Positions 9,676 through 19,762 of a stretch of 64,000 bases of DNA are shown here, piece after piece (positions within the stretch are counted from its first letter, which is position 1; every line of letters begins with the position of its first letter). The notes beneath the pieces are model-generated. The model saw nothing but the letters and a program-made list of their open reading frames with translations. It was not told where the DNA came from and did no database searches. A program made the translations under genes and the position numbers. Source of the stretch: Afipia sp. (GTDB lineage: Bacteria > Pseudomonadota > Alphaproteobacteria > Rhizobiales > Xanthobacteraceae); the NCBI GenBank assembly GCA_016201045.1, contig JACQDM010000007.1, forward strand, positions 310,001 to 374,000, read 5' to 3'.

Positions 9676-11220
9676 ATGAAACCTTCTGTTGATCCGAGCC
9701 ATATACCGCCCGACTCCGGCTACGACCTCGACTTGAATCTCGAAAAAGATTTGGACCTCGACAAGGATCTGAACGGTGACACGCTGCGCGAGGAGTGCGG
9801 CGTGTTCGGCATTTTCGGCCACCCCGATGCCGCCGCCATCACAGCGCTCGGCCTGCACGCGCTTCAGCATCGCGGCCAGGAAGCCGCCGGCATCGTCGCG
9901 TTCGACGGCCACCGCTTTCACTCCGAGCGCCGCCTTGGTCTCGTCGGAGACACATTCTCCCGCGCCGATGTCATTGCCCGCCTCCCCGGCAATTCCGCCG
10001 TCGGCCATGTGCGCTATTCCACCACCGGCGAAACCATCCTGCGCAATGTGCAGCCGCTGTTCGCTGAGCTGAATGCCGGCGGTTTCGCGGTTGGCCATAA
10101 CGGCAATCTCACCAACGGTCTCACATTGCGGCGCGCGCTGGTGCGCGACGGCGCGATGATGCAGTCCACCACCGACACCGAAGTGATCCTGCATCTGGTG
10201 GCGCATTCCAAGCGCGGCCGATTCATCGAGCGTTTCATCGAAGCGCTGCGCGCCATAGAGGGCGCCTATGCGCTAGTCTCGCTGACCAACAAGAAACTGA
10301 TCGGCGCACGCGATCCTCTCGGCATTCGTCCCCTTGTCTACGGCGAACTCGACGGTTGCCCGATCCTCGCCTCGGAAACCTGTGCGCTCGACATCATCGG
10401 CGCGAAATATATCCGCGATGTCGAACCCGGCGAAGTCATCGTGTTCGACTACAAGGGCGAAGTCATCGAAACCGAAATTCACAAGCCGTTCCCGCCGCAG
10501 CCGCCGCGTCCCTGCATCTTCGAGTACATTTATTTCGCCCGGCCCGACTCCATTGTCGGCGGACGCTCGGTCTATGAAGTGCGAAAAGCCTTCGGCGCGC
10601 AGCTTGCGCGCGAAAGCCATGCCGACGTGGATGTCGTGGTGCCGGTGCCGGATTCCGGCGTACCCGCCGCCGTCGGCTACAGCCAGTTTTCCGGCGTGCC
10701 GTTCGAGCTTGGCATCATCCGCAATCACTATGTCGGCCGCACCTTCATTCAGCCGACCCAGAGCGTGCGCGAACTCGGCGTGCGCATGAAGCACGCGCCC
10801 AACCGCGCGGCCATCGAAGGCAAGCGCATCATCCTGATCGACGATTCGCTTGTGCGCGGCACCACCTCGAAAAAGATTGTGCGCATGATGCGCGACGCGG
10901 GTGCGAAAGAAGTTCACTTCCGCCTCGCCTCGCCGCCGATCATAAACCCGGATTATTACGGCATCGATCTGCCGGACCGTGGCGGACTTCTCGCGGCCAC
11001 CCACTCCATCGAAGAAATGCGCGACATTATCGGCGCGGATTCGCTGGCGTTCCTCTCCATCGACGGCATGTATCGCGCGATGGGCGAACCGGGCCGCGAT
11101 CCCGCGCATCCGAAATTCGCCGATCATTGCTTTACCGGCGCTTACCCGACCAATCTCACCGATCACAATCAGGTCGAGCCGCAGCCGCGGCAATTGTCAT
11201 TGCTGGCGGAAGCGAGTTAG
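9676..11220 (+). CDS. purF: Amidophosphoribosyltransferase
   Basis: EECGVFGIFGH nucleophile-Cys region, HNGNLTNG, VPVPDSGVPAAVGYS, DDSLVRGTT. Alternative GTG start at 9649. Confidence 0.96.
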   Translation: MKPSVDPSHIPPDSGYDLDLNLEKDLDLDKDLNGDTLREECGVFGIFGHPDAAAITALGLHALQHRGQEAAGIVAFDGHRFHSERRLGLVGDTFSRADVIARLPGNSAVGHVRYSTTGETILRNVQPLFAELNAGGFAVGHNGNLTNGLTLRRALVRDGAMMQSTTDTEVILHLVAHSKRGRFIERFIEALRAIEGAYALVSLTNKKLIGARDPLGIRPLVYGELDGCPILASETCALDIIGAKYIRDVEPGEVIVFDYKGEVIETEIHKPFPPQPPRPCIFEYIYFARPDSIVGGRSVYEVRKAFGAQLARESHADVDVVVPVPDSGVPAAVGYSQFSGVPFELGIIRNHYVGRTFIQPTQSVRELGVRMKHAPNRAAIEGKRIILIDDSLVRGTTSKKIVRMMRDAGAKEVHFRLASPPIINPDYYGIDLPDRGGLLAATHSIEEMRDIIGADSLAFLSIDGMYRAMGEPGRDPAHPKFADHCFTGAYPTNLTDHNQVEPQPRQLSLLAEAS

Positions 11221-11254
11221 TTCATAGCGCTGTAAATTAAATTCGGAGCGGCGC

Positions 11255-11560
11255 GTGAAGCACATCATATTTTGGGTTGCTATAATCGCCGTTCCATTTC
11301 TCATATTTTTCTCAGACAACTCCCTCGTAGAGATGTTGCGCAAACAAAAGCCGATCACCGAAGAACAAAAAAGCGAACTACTGCAGAAATTCGATGTTGA
11401 ATCGCAGAAAACGCTAGCCTCGCCTCCGCATTGCTGGGGCTATAAAGGCCCGCGCCGAGCCTCTACAAGCATTGAAGAAATGCAGAAAAAAACGAAGCTC
11501 TGGCTCGATTCGATCGGCAAGACCCCACCGCTGACTTGTGAGGAATACGAAAATAACTAG
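11255..11560 (+). CDS. Hypothetical small single-TM protein
   Basis: 101-aa ORF with hydrophobic N-terminus; locally lower GC than its neighbours. Confidence 0.55.
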   Translation: MKHIIFWVAIIAVPFLIFFSDNSLVEMLRKQKPITEEQKSELLQKFDVESQKTLASPPHCWGYKGPRRASTSIEEMQKKTKLWLDSIGKTPPLTCEEYENN

Positions 11561-11590
11561 CTCGATCCTCGTCAATAAAGTCGTCTTGCA

Positions 11591-12334
11591 TTGACCAAAC
11601 CCCTCCACTCCCGCATCGCTCTCGTTACAGGCGCATCGCGCGGCATCGGCTATGCGACTGCGCTGGCGCTGGCAAAAGCCGGCGCGCATGTGATCGCAGT
11701 GGCGCGAACCCAAGGCGGCCTCGAAGAGCTGGACGACGCGATCCGCGCCGAGGGCGGCACCGCAACGCTGGTCCCGCTCGATCTCACCGACTTCGACGGC
11801 ATCGCGCGGCTCGGCGCTGCGCTGAACGAGCGCCACGGCAAGCTCGATATTCTGGTCGGCAATGCCGGAATGGCGGGCACGTCGTCGCCGCTCGGTCACA
11901 CCGATCCGAAATTCTGGGACAACGCGATGGCAATCAACGTCACCGCGAATTTCCAGTTGATCCGCTGCATGGAACCGCTGCTGCAAAAATCCGACGCCGG
12001 GCGCGCGGTGTTCATCACCTCGGGCATCGCCAGCAAGGCCACCGCCTACATGGGACCTTATGCGGCATCTAAGGCCGCGCTCGACGCACTGGTGCGAGTG
12101 TGGGCGCATGAAACGCAGAACACGGCAATTCGCGTCAATCTGTTCAGCCCCGGGCCGATCAGAACGCGCATGCGCGCCACCGTGATGCCCGGCGAAGATC
12201 CGATGATTCTCGACACGCCTGCGCAGGCCGCCGAATACATCGTGCCGTTGTGCGATCCGTTGTGGAGCGAGACCGGAAAGCTCTACGATTATCCGTCGAA
12301 GACTGTGATGAGCTTTCGTCCACCATCAGCGTGA
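11591..12334 (+). CDS. SDR family NAD(P)-dependent oxidoreductase
   Basis: ALVTGASRGIGYATA, NAGMAG, YAASKAALDALVR. TTG start. Confidence 0.9.
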   Translation: MTKPLHSRIALVTGASRGIGYATALALAKAGAHVIAVARTQGGLEELDDAIRAEGGTATLVPLDLTDFDGIARLGAALNERHGKLDILVGNAGMAGTSSPLGHTDPKFWDNAMAINVTANFQLIRCMEPLLQKSDAGRAVFITSGIASKATAYMGPYAASKAALDALVRVWAHETQNTAIRVNLFSPGPIRTRMRATVMPGEDPMILDTPAQAAEYIVPLCDPLWSETGKLYDYPSKTVMSFRPPSA

Positions 12335-12451
12335 GAAACTGCGGCGGAGCGCCGCGCCGCCGATTCCGCCGATGCGTTGACTTCGCATCGCGAACGCGTT
12401 CCAATTTGCGCAAGCGGGCACAGATGACGCCACGCATCCGGGAGCATTCAC

Positions 12452-12835
12452 ATGACATCGAAGATTCTGTTCACCCTTGCCGCAGCCGGCTTCGCGCTCG
12501 CCGCGACTCACGCTACCGCCGGCGACGTCAACGGAACGTGGCTGCGCGACACTGGTTTGTCGAAAGTGAAATTCGCGCCATGCGGAGGCGGCGCGCTCTG
12601 CGGTACCCTCGCCTGGATCAAGCCGGACGCCGACACCAAAGGTAAGGTCGGTCAAAAGGTGTTCTATGACATGAAGCCTGATGGTGCAGACGCGTGGAAA
12701 GGCTCGGCATTCAATCCGGAGGACGGCAACACCTATACCGGAAAGATGTCACTTTCGGGCGGCACACTCACGACGCAGGGCTGCGCCATGGGCGGCATGA
12801 TCTGCAAATCGACGACATGGACGCGGTCGAACTGA
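12452..12835 (+). CDS. DUF2147 family secreted protein
   Basis: Signal peptide, then GTWLRDTGLSKVKFAPCGGGALCGTLAWIK...NPEDGNTYTGKMSL. Confidence 0.82.
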   Translation: MTSKILFTLAAAGFALAATHATAGDVNGTWLRDTGLSKVKFAPCGGGALCGTLAWIKPDADTKGKVGQKVFYDMKPDGADAWKGSAFNPEDGNTYTGKMSLSGGTLTTQGCAMGGMICKSTTWTRSN

Positions 12836-14263
12836 TTACGACGGCTTCTTGCGCTTATGCGCCAGCGGATTGCGCTTGTGCGCGAAGGGGTTTTCCTTCT
12901 CGCGCAGCGTGATCCGGATCGGCGTGCCGGGCAGATCGAAATAGCTGCGGATGCTGTTGATCAAATAACGCAGATAGGATTCCGGCAGCGAGTCGGCGCG
13001 CGTACAAAACATGACGAAGCTCGGCGGGCGCGCCTTCACCTGCGTGGCGTAATTCAGCTTCATCCGCACGCCGGATTTTGCCGGCGGCGGATTTGCCGTC
13101 ACCGCCTGCTCGAACCAACGATTGAGCTGGCTAGTCGAAACCCGGCGGTTCCATACGGCGTAAGCATCTTGAATCGCGACCATCAGTCGATCGACGCCCT
13201 CACCCATCAATCCTGACACCGCAACCACCGGCATACCTTTCACCTGCGGCAACCAGTGATCGGCTTCTTCTCTTAGTTTTGTCATCTGGTTCGGCGCGCG
13301 CTCCATCAGATCCCACTTGTTGACGGCGATGACGATGGCGCGGCCTTCGCGCTCGACGAGGTCGGCGAGCCGCAAATCCTGTTCCTCGAATTTATTCTGC
13401 GCGTCCATCACCAGCACGACGACTTCGGCAAATCGGACAGCGCGCAACGCATCCGACACCGACAGCCTCTCAAGCTTGTCGTCTATACGCGAACGGCGGC
13501 GCAATCCGGCGGTATCGAACACGCGGAAATCGCGGCTCTTCCATCTCACTTCAACAGAAATGGAATCGCGCGTCGTCCCTGCTTCAGGGCTCGTAAGAAG
13601 CCGCTCTTCGCCGAGAAGAAAATTGATCAGCGTCGACTTGCCCGCATTCGGCCTGCCGAGCACGGCCACGCGAATTGGCCGCGTCGCAATCTCCTCGTCG
13701 GAAAGTTCGACATCGGCGAATTCGTCGCTGCTGTCCTCATCGTCGGCGGCCTCGCCCTCAGGCGCAGGCACCGGCATCAGATCGCGCAGCGCGTCGTAGA
13801 GATCGCTCATCCCCTCACCGTGCTCGGCGGATATGGGTATCGGTTGCCCGAGTCCCAGCGCATAGGATTCGAGCGCACCGGCATCGCCATGCGTGCCTTC
13901 GCTTTTGTTGGCGACGAGGACGACCGGCTTGTCGGCGCGGCGGGCGAAATCGGCGAACTCGCGGTCCGATGGCGTCAATCCCATGCGCGCATCGATGACG
14001 AACATCAGCGCGTCTGCGGCGGCAATTGCGATTTCCGTCTGCTCCTGCATACGCGCTGTGAGCGAGCCGCGCGCGCCCTTGTCGAGACCTGCGGTATCTA
14101 TGAGCCTGAATTCGAGATCGCCGAGACGCCCATTCCCCTCGCGCCGGTCGCGCGTCACACCCGGCTGGTCGTCAACCAGCGCCAGTTTCTGTCCGACCAG
14201 ACGGTTGAACAGCGTCGACTTGCCGACGTTGGGGCGGCCGATGATGGCAATGGTGAAGGGCAT
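12836..14263 (-). CDS. der: Ribosome biogenesis GTPase Der (EngA)
   Basis: Two GTPase domains ([18 protein letters not shown]) and KH-like C-terminus. Confidence 0.97.
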   Translation of the reverse strand: MPFTIAIIGRPNVGKSTLFNRLVGQKLALVDDQPGVTRDRREGNGRLGDLEFRLIDTAGLDKGARGSLTARMQEQTEIAIAAADALMFVIDARMGLTPSDREFADFARRADKPVVLVANKSEGTHGDAGALESYALGLGQPIPISAEHGEGMSDLYDALRDLMPVPAPEGEAADDEDSSDEFADVELSDEEIATRPIRVAVLGRPNAGKSTLINFLLGEERLLTSPEAGTTRDSISVEVRWKSRDFRVFDTAGLRRRSRIDDKLERLSVSDALRAVRFAEVVVLVMDAQNKFEEQDLRLADLVEREGRAIVIAVNKWDLMERAPNQMTKLREEADHWLPQVKGMPVVAVSGLMGEGVDRLMVAIQDAYAVWNRRVSTSQLNRWFEQAVTANPPPAKSGVRMKLNYATQVKARPPSFVMFCTRADSLPESYLRYLINSIRSYFDLPGTPIRITLREKENPFAHKRNPLAHKRKKPS

Positions 14264-14342
14264 GATCGATCCGTTCGCCCCAAAAAGGCATCAAGTCAAG
14301 GACAGCGGGACGGTATCCATCCGCTGTGCAGCTAACGCTGTC

Positions 14343-14831
14343 TCAGCGCGGCGTGGGAAATGGATTTGCCGTCTGCTGCGGCTGATCGGAATCTGGCGCG
14401 GTGATGCTGCGGCGCTTCGGCTTTTTCATCTTAGGCGAGGGAGGTGCTGCAGGCGCATTGTCGGTCGCTGCTGCTGAATCGTCTTGCTGCGCTTCAGGTG
14501 CGGGCTGATCGGCAGATGGTGCAACCGAAGGTCGGACGGACGCGGGTTTTGCGCCGCGTTTGGCTGGCGCAGGCTCGACGGCCGCGACCGGCGGAATGTC
14601 TTGCTGCTGTTGCTGCTGCGCTCCCTTGTAGAGTTCCTTCGGCACGCCCTGCTCGACGCCCGGAACGCCGCCCGGAAAGACTGGCTTGCGCTCGCCTGGA
14701 AGTTTCTTTTTCGTGTCGAGGAAGTCGAGCATGTCGGTCGGATCGAAGCTGCCGTTGGTGCCGCAGCCCGCGAGCGCGAGCGACAGCGCAGCGAGCACGG
14801 AAGCGGCGATCAATCGTTGGCTGACACGCAT
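14343..14831 (-). CDS. Putative lipoprotein, hypothetical
   Basis: Lipobox-like LALAGCGTN; Pro/Ala-rich C-terminus; downstream of the TPR-like gene. Confidence 0.65.
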   Translation of the reverse strand: MRVSQRLIAASVLAALSLALAGCGTNGSFDPTDMLDFLDTKKKLPGERKPVFPGGVPGVEQGVPKELYKGAQQQQQQDIPPVAAVEPAPAKRGAKPASVRPSVAPSADQPAPEAQQDDSAAATDNAPAAPPSPKMKKPKRRSITAPDSDQPQQTANPFPTPR

Positions 14832-14851
14832 CTATCCCGTCCAGAAATCGA

Positions 14852-15505
14852 CTAGCTCTTGGCGGCCGGCGGCAGCAACGCTTGCAGCGCCTCCGCACGG
14901 CTACGCATGCTGGACGGCGTGAGCGGATCGTTGCCGATCATGTCGAGCCATTGCCGCGCTGAGGTCGTGTCATTGGCGCGCCATGCTGACAGCGCCAAAA
15001 ATTCACGCGCGCTATGGCGGTAAGTGCGGTCGGGGCCGGTTGCCGGCTCGAGCCGCTGACGCATCGCGTCGTAGGGCGTTGTTTCCATCGAAAGACTGGC
15101 TGCACGGATGCGCGCCAGATCCTGATCTGCAGGGCCGACGCTGCCGTCGGCTGCGATGCCGTCATACAGCTTCACGGCGGTCTGCGGATCGCGGGCGGCG
15201 ACTTCATTGGCTGCGCGCAGACGAGCAAGCGTCCGATAGGCCGGTGCGCCTTCAGCCGCAATCTTGTTAAATGCTGCTTCGGCCTCTGCATGCTTGTTGT
15301 CGTCGGCGAGTGTGGAGGCAGCTACAAAGGCGGAGCCCGCTTCGGCAGCCTTTTTGGACTCGAAATACTGATAACCGCGCCAGCCGCCGACGCCGGCGAT
15401 AATCAGAAGGGCAACCCCGACAATGAGATAGGAGTAGCGATCCCAGATCTTCTTGATCTGCTCGCGGCGCAGTTCTTCGTCAACTTCGTCAAATAATTCA
15501 GACAC
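14852..15505 (-). CDS. Tetratricopeptide-like membrane protein (YfgM/ancillary SecYEG translocon subunit-like)
   Basis: MSELFDEVDEELRREQIKKIWDRYSYLIVGVALLIIAG; TPR-like helical repeats; upstream of the lipoprotein and der. Confidence 0.8.
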   Translation of the reverse strand: MSELFDEVDEELRREQIKKIWDRYSYLIVGVALLIIAGVGGWRGYQYFESKKAAEAGSAFVAASTLADDNKHAEAEAAFNKIAAEGAPAYRTLARLRAANEVAARDPQTAVKLYDGIAADGSVGPADQDLARIRAASLSMETTPYDAMRQRLEPATGPDRTYRHSAREFLALSAWRANDTTSARQWLDMIGNDPLTPSSMRSRAEALQALLPPAAKS

Positions 15506-15661
15506 TTAACCGCTTCCCCGCCGAATGTCAGAAAACCCGGCTCCCCTGCGCTGAAAGCGCGTTCCCGGTCTGGCGCGGCGGTACCCTATCGGTATGGCGG
15601 CTGCAAGGCAAAGCCAGCCGGATCAGAGCGTTAATGACGTTTCGACGCGGGGCGGCACCGA

Positions 15662-16483
15662 TCAGGTCTTTTTCATGCCATAGACATGGTCGGGACCGGG
15701 AAAGGCGCGCGAACGCACTTCCTTCGCATAGTCCTGGATTGCAGCCTCTATACCCGGTCCGAGATTGCCGTAGCGCTTGACGAATTTCGGTGCCCACGGC
15801 GACAGACCAAGCATGTCTTCCAGCACCAGCACCTGACCGTCGCACGCAGCGCTTGCGCCGATGCCGATGGTCGGTGCCTTCACGATTTCGGTGATGCGCT
15901 TGCCGAGCGGTTCGGCAACAGCTTCGACCACCATCGAAAACGCGCCGGCCTGATCGACGGCGCGCGCGTCGTTCTCGATCGGGCCCCAATCGGATTCGCT
16001 GCGGCCCTGCGCCTTGAACGAGCCCAGCGTGTTGATCGATTGCGGTGTCAGCCCGACGTGACCCATCACCGGAATGCCGCGCGTCGTCAGAAATTCGATC
16101 GTCTCTGCCATGCGTGCGCCGCCTTCCATTTTAACGGCGCCGCACATCGTCTCCTTCATAATGCGGGCGGCGGAATGGAACGCCTGCTCTTTCGAGGCTT
16201 CATACGACCCGAACGGCATGTCGACGACCACAAGCGACTGCTTCGACCCGCGTATCACGGCGTGGCCCTGAAGGATCATCATTTCGAGCGTGACCGGCAC
16301 CGTCGTCTCGAAGCCGTGCATCACGTTGCCGAGCGAGTCGCCGACGAGAATAATGTCGCAATATTTGTCGACCAGTGCTGCGGTATGCGCGTGGTACGAT
16401 GTGAGCATCACGAGCGGATCGCCGCCCTTGCGTGCAAAAATATCCGGCGCGGTCTTGCGCTTGATCGCGGATTGAACCGACAT
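15662..16483 (-). CDS. panB: 3-methyl-2-oxobutanoate hydroxymethyltransferase
   Basis: [43 protein letters not shown]. Confidence 0.96.
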   Translation of the reverse strand: MSVQSAIKRKTAPDIFARKGGDPLVMLTSYHAHTAALVDKYCDIILVGDSLGNVMHGFETTVPVTLEMMILQGHAVIRGSKQSLVVVDMPFGSYEASKEQAFHSAARIMKETMCGAVKMEGGARMAETIEFLTTRGIPVMGHVGLTPQSINTLGSFKAQGRSESDWGPIENDARAVDQAGAFSMVVEAVAEPLGKRITEIVKAPTIGIGASAACDGQVLVLEDMLGLSPWAPKFVKRYGNLGPGIEAAIQDYAKEVRSRAFPGPDHVYGMKKT

Positions 16484-17071
16484 TTAGGTAGCTCCGACCA
16501 GAGACACGCCGATAATCAGCGGATGGAACGCAAATACGATGGCGACATAAACCACGACGCCGACTCCGACCGCGATGAGATCGTTCGTCACCCCGCCAAC
16601 CGGAATGGGCGGCGCGCCGGGATCGCTGCGGTGCTTCAACGAAATGCGGTCGTAGACCGCCCACGCCAGGACCGACCCGAACAATACGATCGAACCAAGA
16701 TCGCCATTGGCGATCAGATGGAGCACCGCCCACAATTTCACGGCGGCGAGCATCGGGTGTTTCAGAGCAGTGAAAATGCGTCCGCGAATATAGGATGCGA
16801 CGAACAGAATGACGGCAGGCAGCATGAGCCCGAGCGCCAGATGCCGCGTCCACGCTGGAGGAAACCAGATATTGATCCACTCGAACTGCCGATACAGGCT
16901 GAAGCCCCACGCGATCAGCGCGATGCCGACAATCGAGACAATCGTATAGAGAATTTTATAACCGCCCTCGCCCAGTCGCGCGATCACACGCGCACGCGCG
17001 CTGCGCATCGTGGTGAGTGTATGGATACCGAGGAACAGCACCAGCCCGGCGATCATGATGCTTAAGCCCAT
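16484..17071 (-). CDS. NnrU family membrane protein
   Basis: Multi-TM; LFLGIHTLTTMRSARARVIARLGEGGYKILYT typical of NnrU. Confidence 0.85.
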   Translation of the reverse strand: MGLSIMIAGLVLFLGIHTLTTMRSARARVIARLGEGGYKILYTIVSIVGIALIAWGFSLYRQFEWINIWFPPAWTRHLALGLMLPAVILFVASYIRGRIFTALKHPMLAAVKLWAVLHLIANGDLGSIVLFGSVLAWAVYDRISLKHRSDPGAPPIPVGGVTNDLIAVGVGVVVYVAIVFAFHPLIIGVSLVGAT

Positions 17072-17154
17072 CGCTCCCCCGCTTTCGCAGTCCCGCGGTC
17101 CCGGCTAGGATCAAGGACACCAGCCCCGGTATCATTTTTCGGGGGTGTGTTGCA

Positions 17155-17658
17155 ATGGCCGCCAACCACTGCGCCAGCATGGGAGCATCCCGCACGATGA
17201 CCGCCGCCGCCCTTTCGACTGTGGCCTTCGAGCGTAGCCACAGCATTGAGATCGACGCGCCCGCCGAAGCGGTGTTCGACTATGTGACCAATCCGCAAAG
17301 CTGGCCGGAGTGGCTCGCCGCATCACATGCCATCGACAGCGCCAATCGTCCCATCGCGACCGGCGAGACATTCTCCGAAAAATGGCATATCCGCTCGGGC
17401 GAAGTATCGCTGAACTGGGTGGTCCGCGCGGCTATTCGCCCGAAATTATGGATTGCGCAGGCCGATACGGATTTTATCGGCCCCATCGTTATTCAATATG
17501 TGTGCGAAGAGAAGGACGGCGGCACTCTTTTCACTCGCACCGCGCGCAATCCCGCAAGGCCCAAACCGCCGACGCAGGAGCAGTTCGCGCGGATGGACGA
17601 GGAGGCGCGGATCGGATTGGGCAATATCAAATCACGCGTCGAGAGGCGTGCGCTCTGA
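17155..17658 (+). CDS. SRPBCC family protein
   Basis: FERSHSIEIDAPAEAVFDYVTNPQSWPEW START-like fold signature. Confidence 0.8.
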   Translation: MAANHCASMGASRTMTAAALSTVAFERSHSIEIDAPAEAVFDYVTNPQSWPEWLAASHAIDSANRPIATGETFSEKWHIRSGEVSLNWVVRAAIRPKLWIAQADTDFIGPIVIQYVCEEKDGGTLFTRTARNPARPKPPTQEQFARMDEEARIGLGNIKSRVERRAL

Positions 17659-18042
17659 TTATTTCTTCTCAGGCCTGTCATACAGCGGCGCGTCGAACCA
17701 CGCGACAATCCGTGCAAAGAATTTCCTGACAGACTTCCACAAGCCGCCCTCCGGACGCCCGTAGATCGCGCCCGCGCAAAGCTGCTCGAAATGCTCCAGG
17801 AATGCGAGATCGTTCGCCTTGGTGACAGTGAAGGATTCGCCGTTGATGAAGACGGTGTAGTTGTAGCCGTCGCCGCCGGGCCGGACGAAAAATGGCAGCG
17901 ACGTGAATTGCGGACGATCTTTCGAGATTACATAGACGGAAGGATCGAGCCCCTGTTGCTTCATCACGATCTCGAACTTCCGAAGCGCGCTGACGAAGCT
18001 CCCATCGAAGCCGCCGACAGAGGATTGAAGCTGGATGTGCAT
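17659..18042 (-). CDS. Conserved hypothetical protein
   Basis: ORF 17659..18081; likely start MHIQLQSS at 18042. Confidence 0.6.
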   Translation of the reverse strand: MHIQLQSSVGGFDGSFVSALRKFEIVMKQQGLDPSVYVISKDRPQFTSLPFFVRPGGDGYNYTVFINGESFTVTKANDLAFLEHFEQLCAGAIYGRPEGGLWKSVRKFFARIVAWFDAPLYDRPEKK

Positions 18043-18095
18043 GATGCCGCCCTGCCACAGCAGTCTCGCTTCGGCGCACAAATTTGCAAGCCGGT

Positions 18096-19733
18096 TTATA
18101 CGCGCTTTTTGACGTCTTTGACATTCGAGAAGACGATCCCTTCGGATCGCTCTTTCGTATAGCCCAGATAAAATTCGTTCTTGGCCAGAAAAACCGGATC
18201 GCCATCGACGTCATCGGCAACACCGGACCCGTTGGCCGCGATGAATGCATCAAGCGTCTTGGGATTGTCCGCAGAAATCCAGCGCGCAAGCTGGAATTCG
18301 CTGATCTCGAAATCGACCGGCAACTGGTACTCAGCGTCGAGCCGCGCCTTAAGCACATCGAGCTGCAGCGAACCGACAACGCCGACCAAGGCCGGCGCGC
18401 CGTCGCGGGGACGGAATACCTGCACAACGCCCTCCTCCGACATCTGCTGCAAGGCTTCTTTCAGCTTCTTCGCCTTCATCGCATCGGTCAGCCGCACGCG
18501 GCGCAGGATTTCCGGCGCGAAGGATGGCACGCCGACGAATGTAATGTCTTCGCCCTCGGTCAACGTGTCGCCGATGCGCAGCGTTCCGTGGTTCGGGATG
18601 CCGACGACATCGCCCGCAAAGGCTTCGTCGGCAATCGCACGGTCCTGCGCAAAGAAAAACTGCGGCGACGACAGCGACATATTCTTGCCGGTCCGCACGA
18701 GCTTTGCCTTCATGCCGCGGTCGAGCTTTCCCGAACACAGCCGTGCGAACGCGATGCGGTCGCGGTGGTTGGGATCCATGTTCGCCTGAATCTTGAAGAC
18801 AAACGCGCTCATTTTCGGCTCGGCCGCTTCCACCCTGCGCTTGTCCGATTCTTGCGCGCGCGGCGGTGGGGCATATTTGCCGAGTCCTTCCAGAAGATCG
18901 CCGACGCCGAAGTTGCGCAGCGCGCTTCCGAAGAACACCGGCGTCAGATGGCCCTCGCGAAACGCCTCAAGTTCGAACGGCTTGCAGGCTTCCGACACCA
19001 GAGCGAGTTCTTCTTCGATCGCGGCGGCATCGAGATTGGCGTTGCGCGAAGCCAAATCCGCGATCGCAATTTTCTCCGCCTGCCCGGTCTTGGCGCCGCC
19101 GCCTTCGAGCAGCCGCACGCCGCCGGTTACGATATCGTAGGTGCCGAGAAAATCCCGGCCGCGTCCAACCGGCCACGTCATCGGCGTGGTGTCGAGCGCC
19201 AGCGTCTTTTCGATCTCATCCATCAGATCGAACGGGTCGCGGCTCTCGCGATCCATTTTATTGATGAAGGTGATGATCGGAATATCGCGCAGCCGACAAA
19301 CCTCGAAGAGCTTGCGGGTGCGCGCTTCGATGCCCTTGGCGGCGTCGATCACCATCACCGCCGAGTCGACCGCGGTGAGCGTGCGATAGGTGTCTTCGGA
19401 AAAATCCTCGTGGCCCGGCGTGTCGAGAAGATTGAATACCAAATTCTCGAACTCGAACGTCATCACTGAGGTCACGACCGAGATACCGCGCTCTCGCTCG
19501 ATCTTCATCCAGTCCGAGCGTGTATTGCGCCGCTCGCCCTTCGCCTTGACCTGACCGGCTAGATTGATCGCGCCGCCGAACAGCAACAGCTTTTCGGTCA
19601 GCGTGGTCTTGCCGGCGTCCGGATGCGAGATGATCGCGAAAGTCCTGCGCCGAGCCACTTCATTGGCGATCGGCGAGCGCGGCTGCTCAAGGGAAACTGC
19701 GGTCTCTGACATGGTGCGTGGCTGTGGCAGCAA
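18096..19733 (-). CDS. prfC: Peptide chain release factor 3
   Basis: RRTFAIISHPDAGKTTLTEKLLLFGGAI, RGISVVTSVMTFE, DTPGHEDFSEDTYRTL. Confidence 0.96.
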   Translation of the reverse strand: MLPQPRTMSETAVSLEQPRSPIANEVARRRTFAIISHPDAGKTTLTEKLLLFGGAINLAGQVKAKGERRNTRSDWMKIERERGISVVTSVMTFEFENLVFNLLDTPGHEDFSEDTYRTLTAVDSAVMVIDAAKGIEARTRKLFEVCRLRDIPIITFINKMDRESRDPFDLMDEIEKTLALDTTPMTWPVGRGRDFLGTYDIVTGGVRLLEGGGAKTGQAEKIAIADLASRNANLDAAAIEEELALVSEACKPFELEAFREGHLTPVFFGSALRNFGVGDLLEGLGKYAPPPRAQESDKRRVEAAEPKMSAFVFKIQANMDPNHRDRIAFARLCSGKLDRGMKAKLVRTGKNMSLSSPQFFFAQDRAIADEAFAGDVVGIPNHGTLRIGDTLTEGEDITFVGVPSFAPEILRRVRLTDAMKAKKLKEALQQMSEEGVVQVFRPRDGAPALVGVVGSLQLDVLKARLDAEYQLPVDFEISEFQLARWISADNPKTLDAFIAANGSGVADDVDGDPVFLAKNEFYLGYTKERSEGIVFSNVKDVKKRV

Positions 19734-19762
19734 AAAGCGCCAGGATCAAGGGATTTTGACCC

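Noticed and set aside
15686-17065. 459-aa plus-strand ORF opposite panB/nnrU
   Set aside because: Composition (H/R/D-rich) is typical of antisense shadow reading frames; panB and NnrU are well supported.
18084-19469. 461-aa plus-strand ORF opposite prfC
   Set aside because: Shadow ORF of a strongly conserved translation factor gene.
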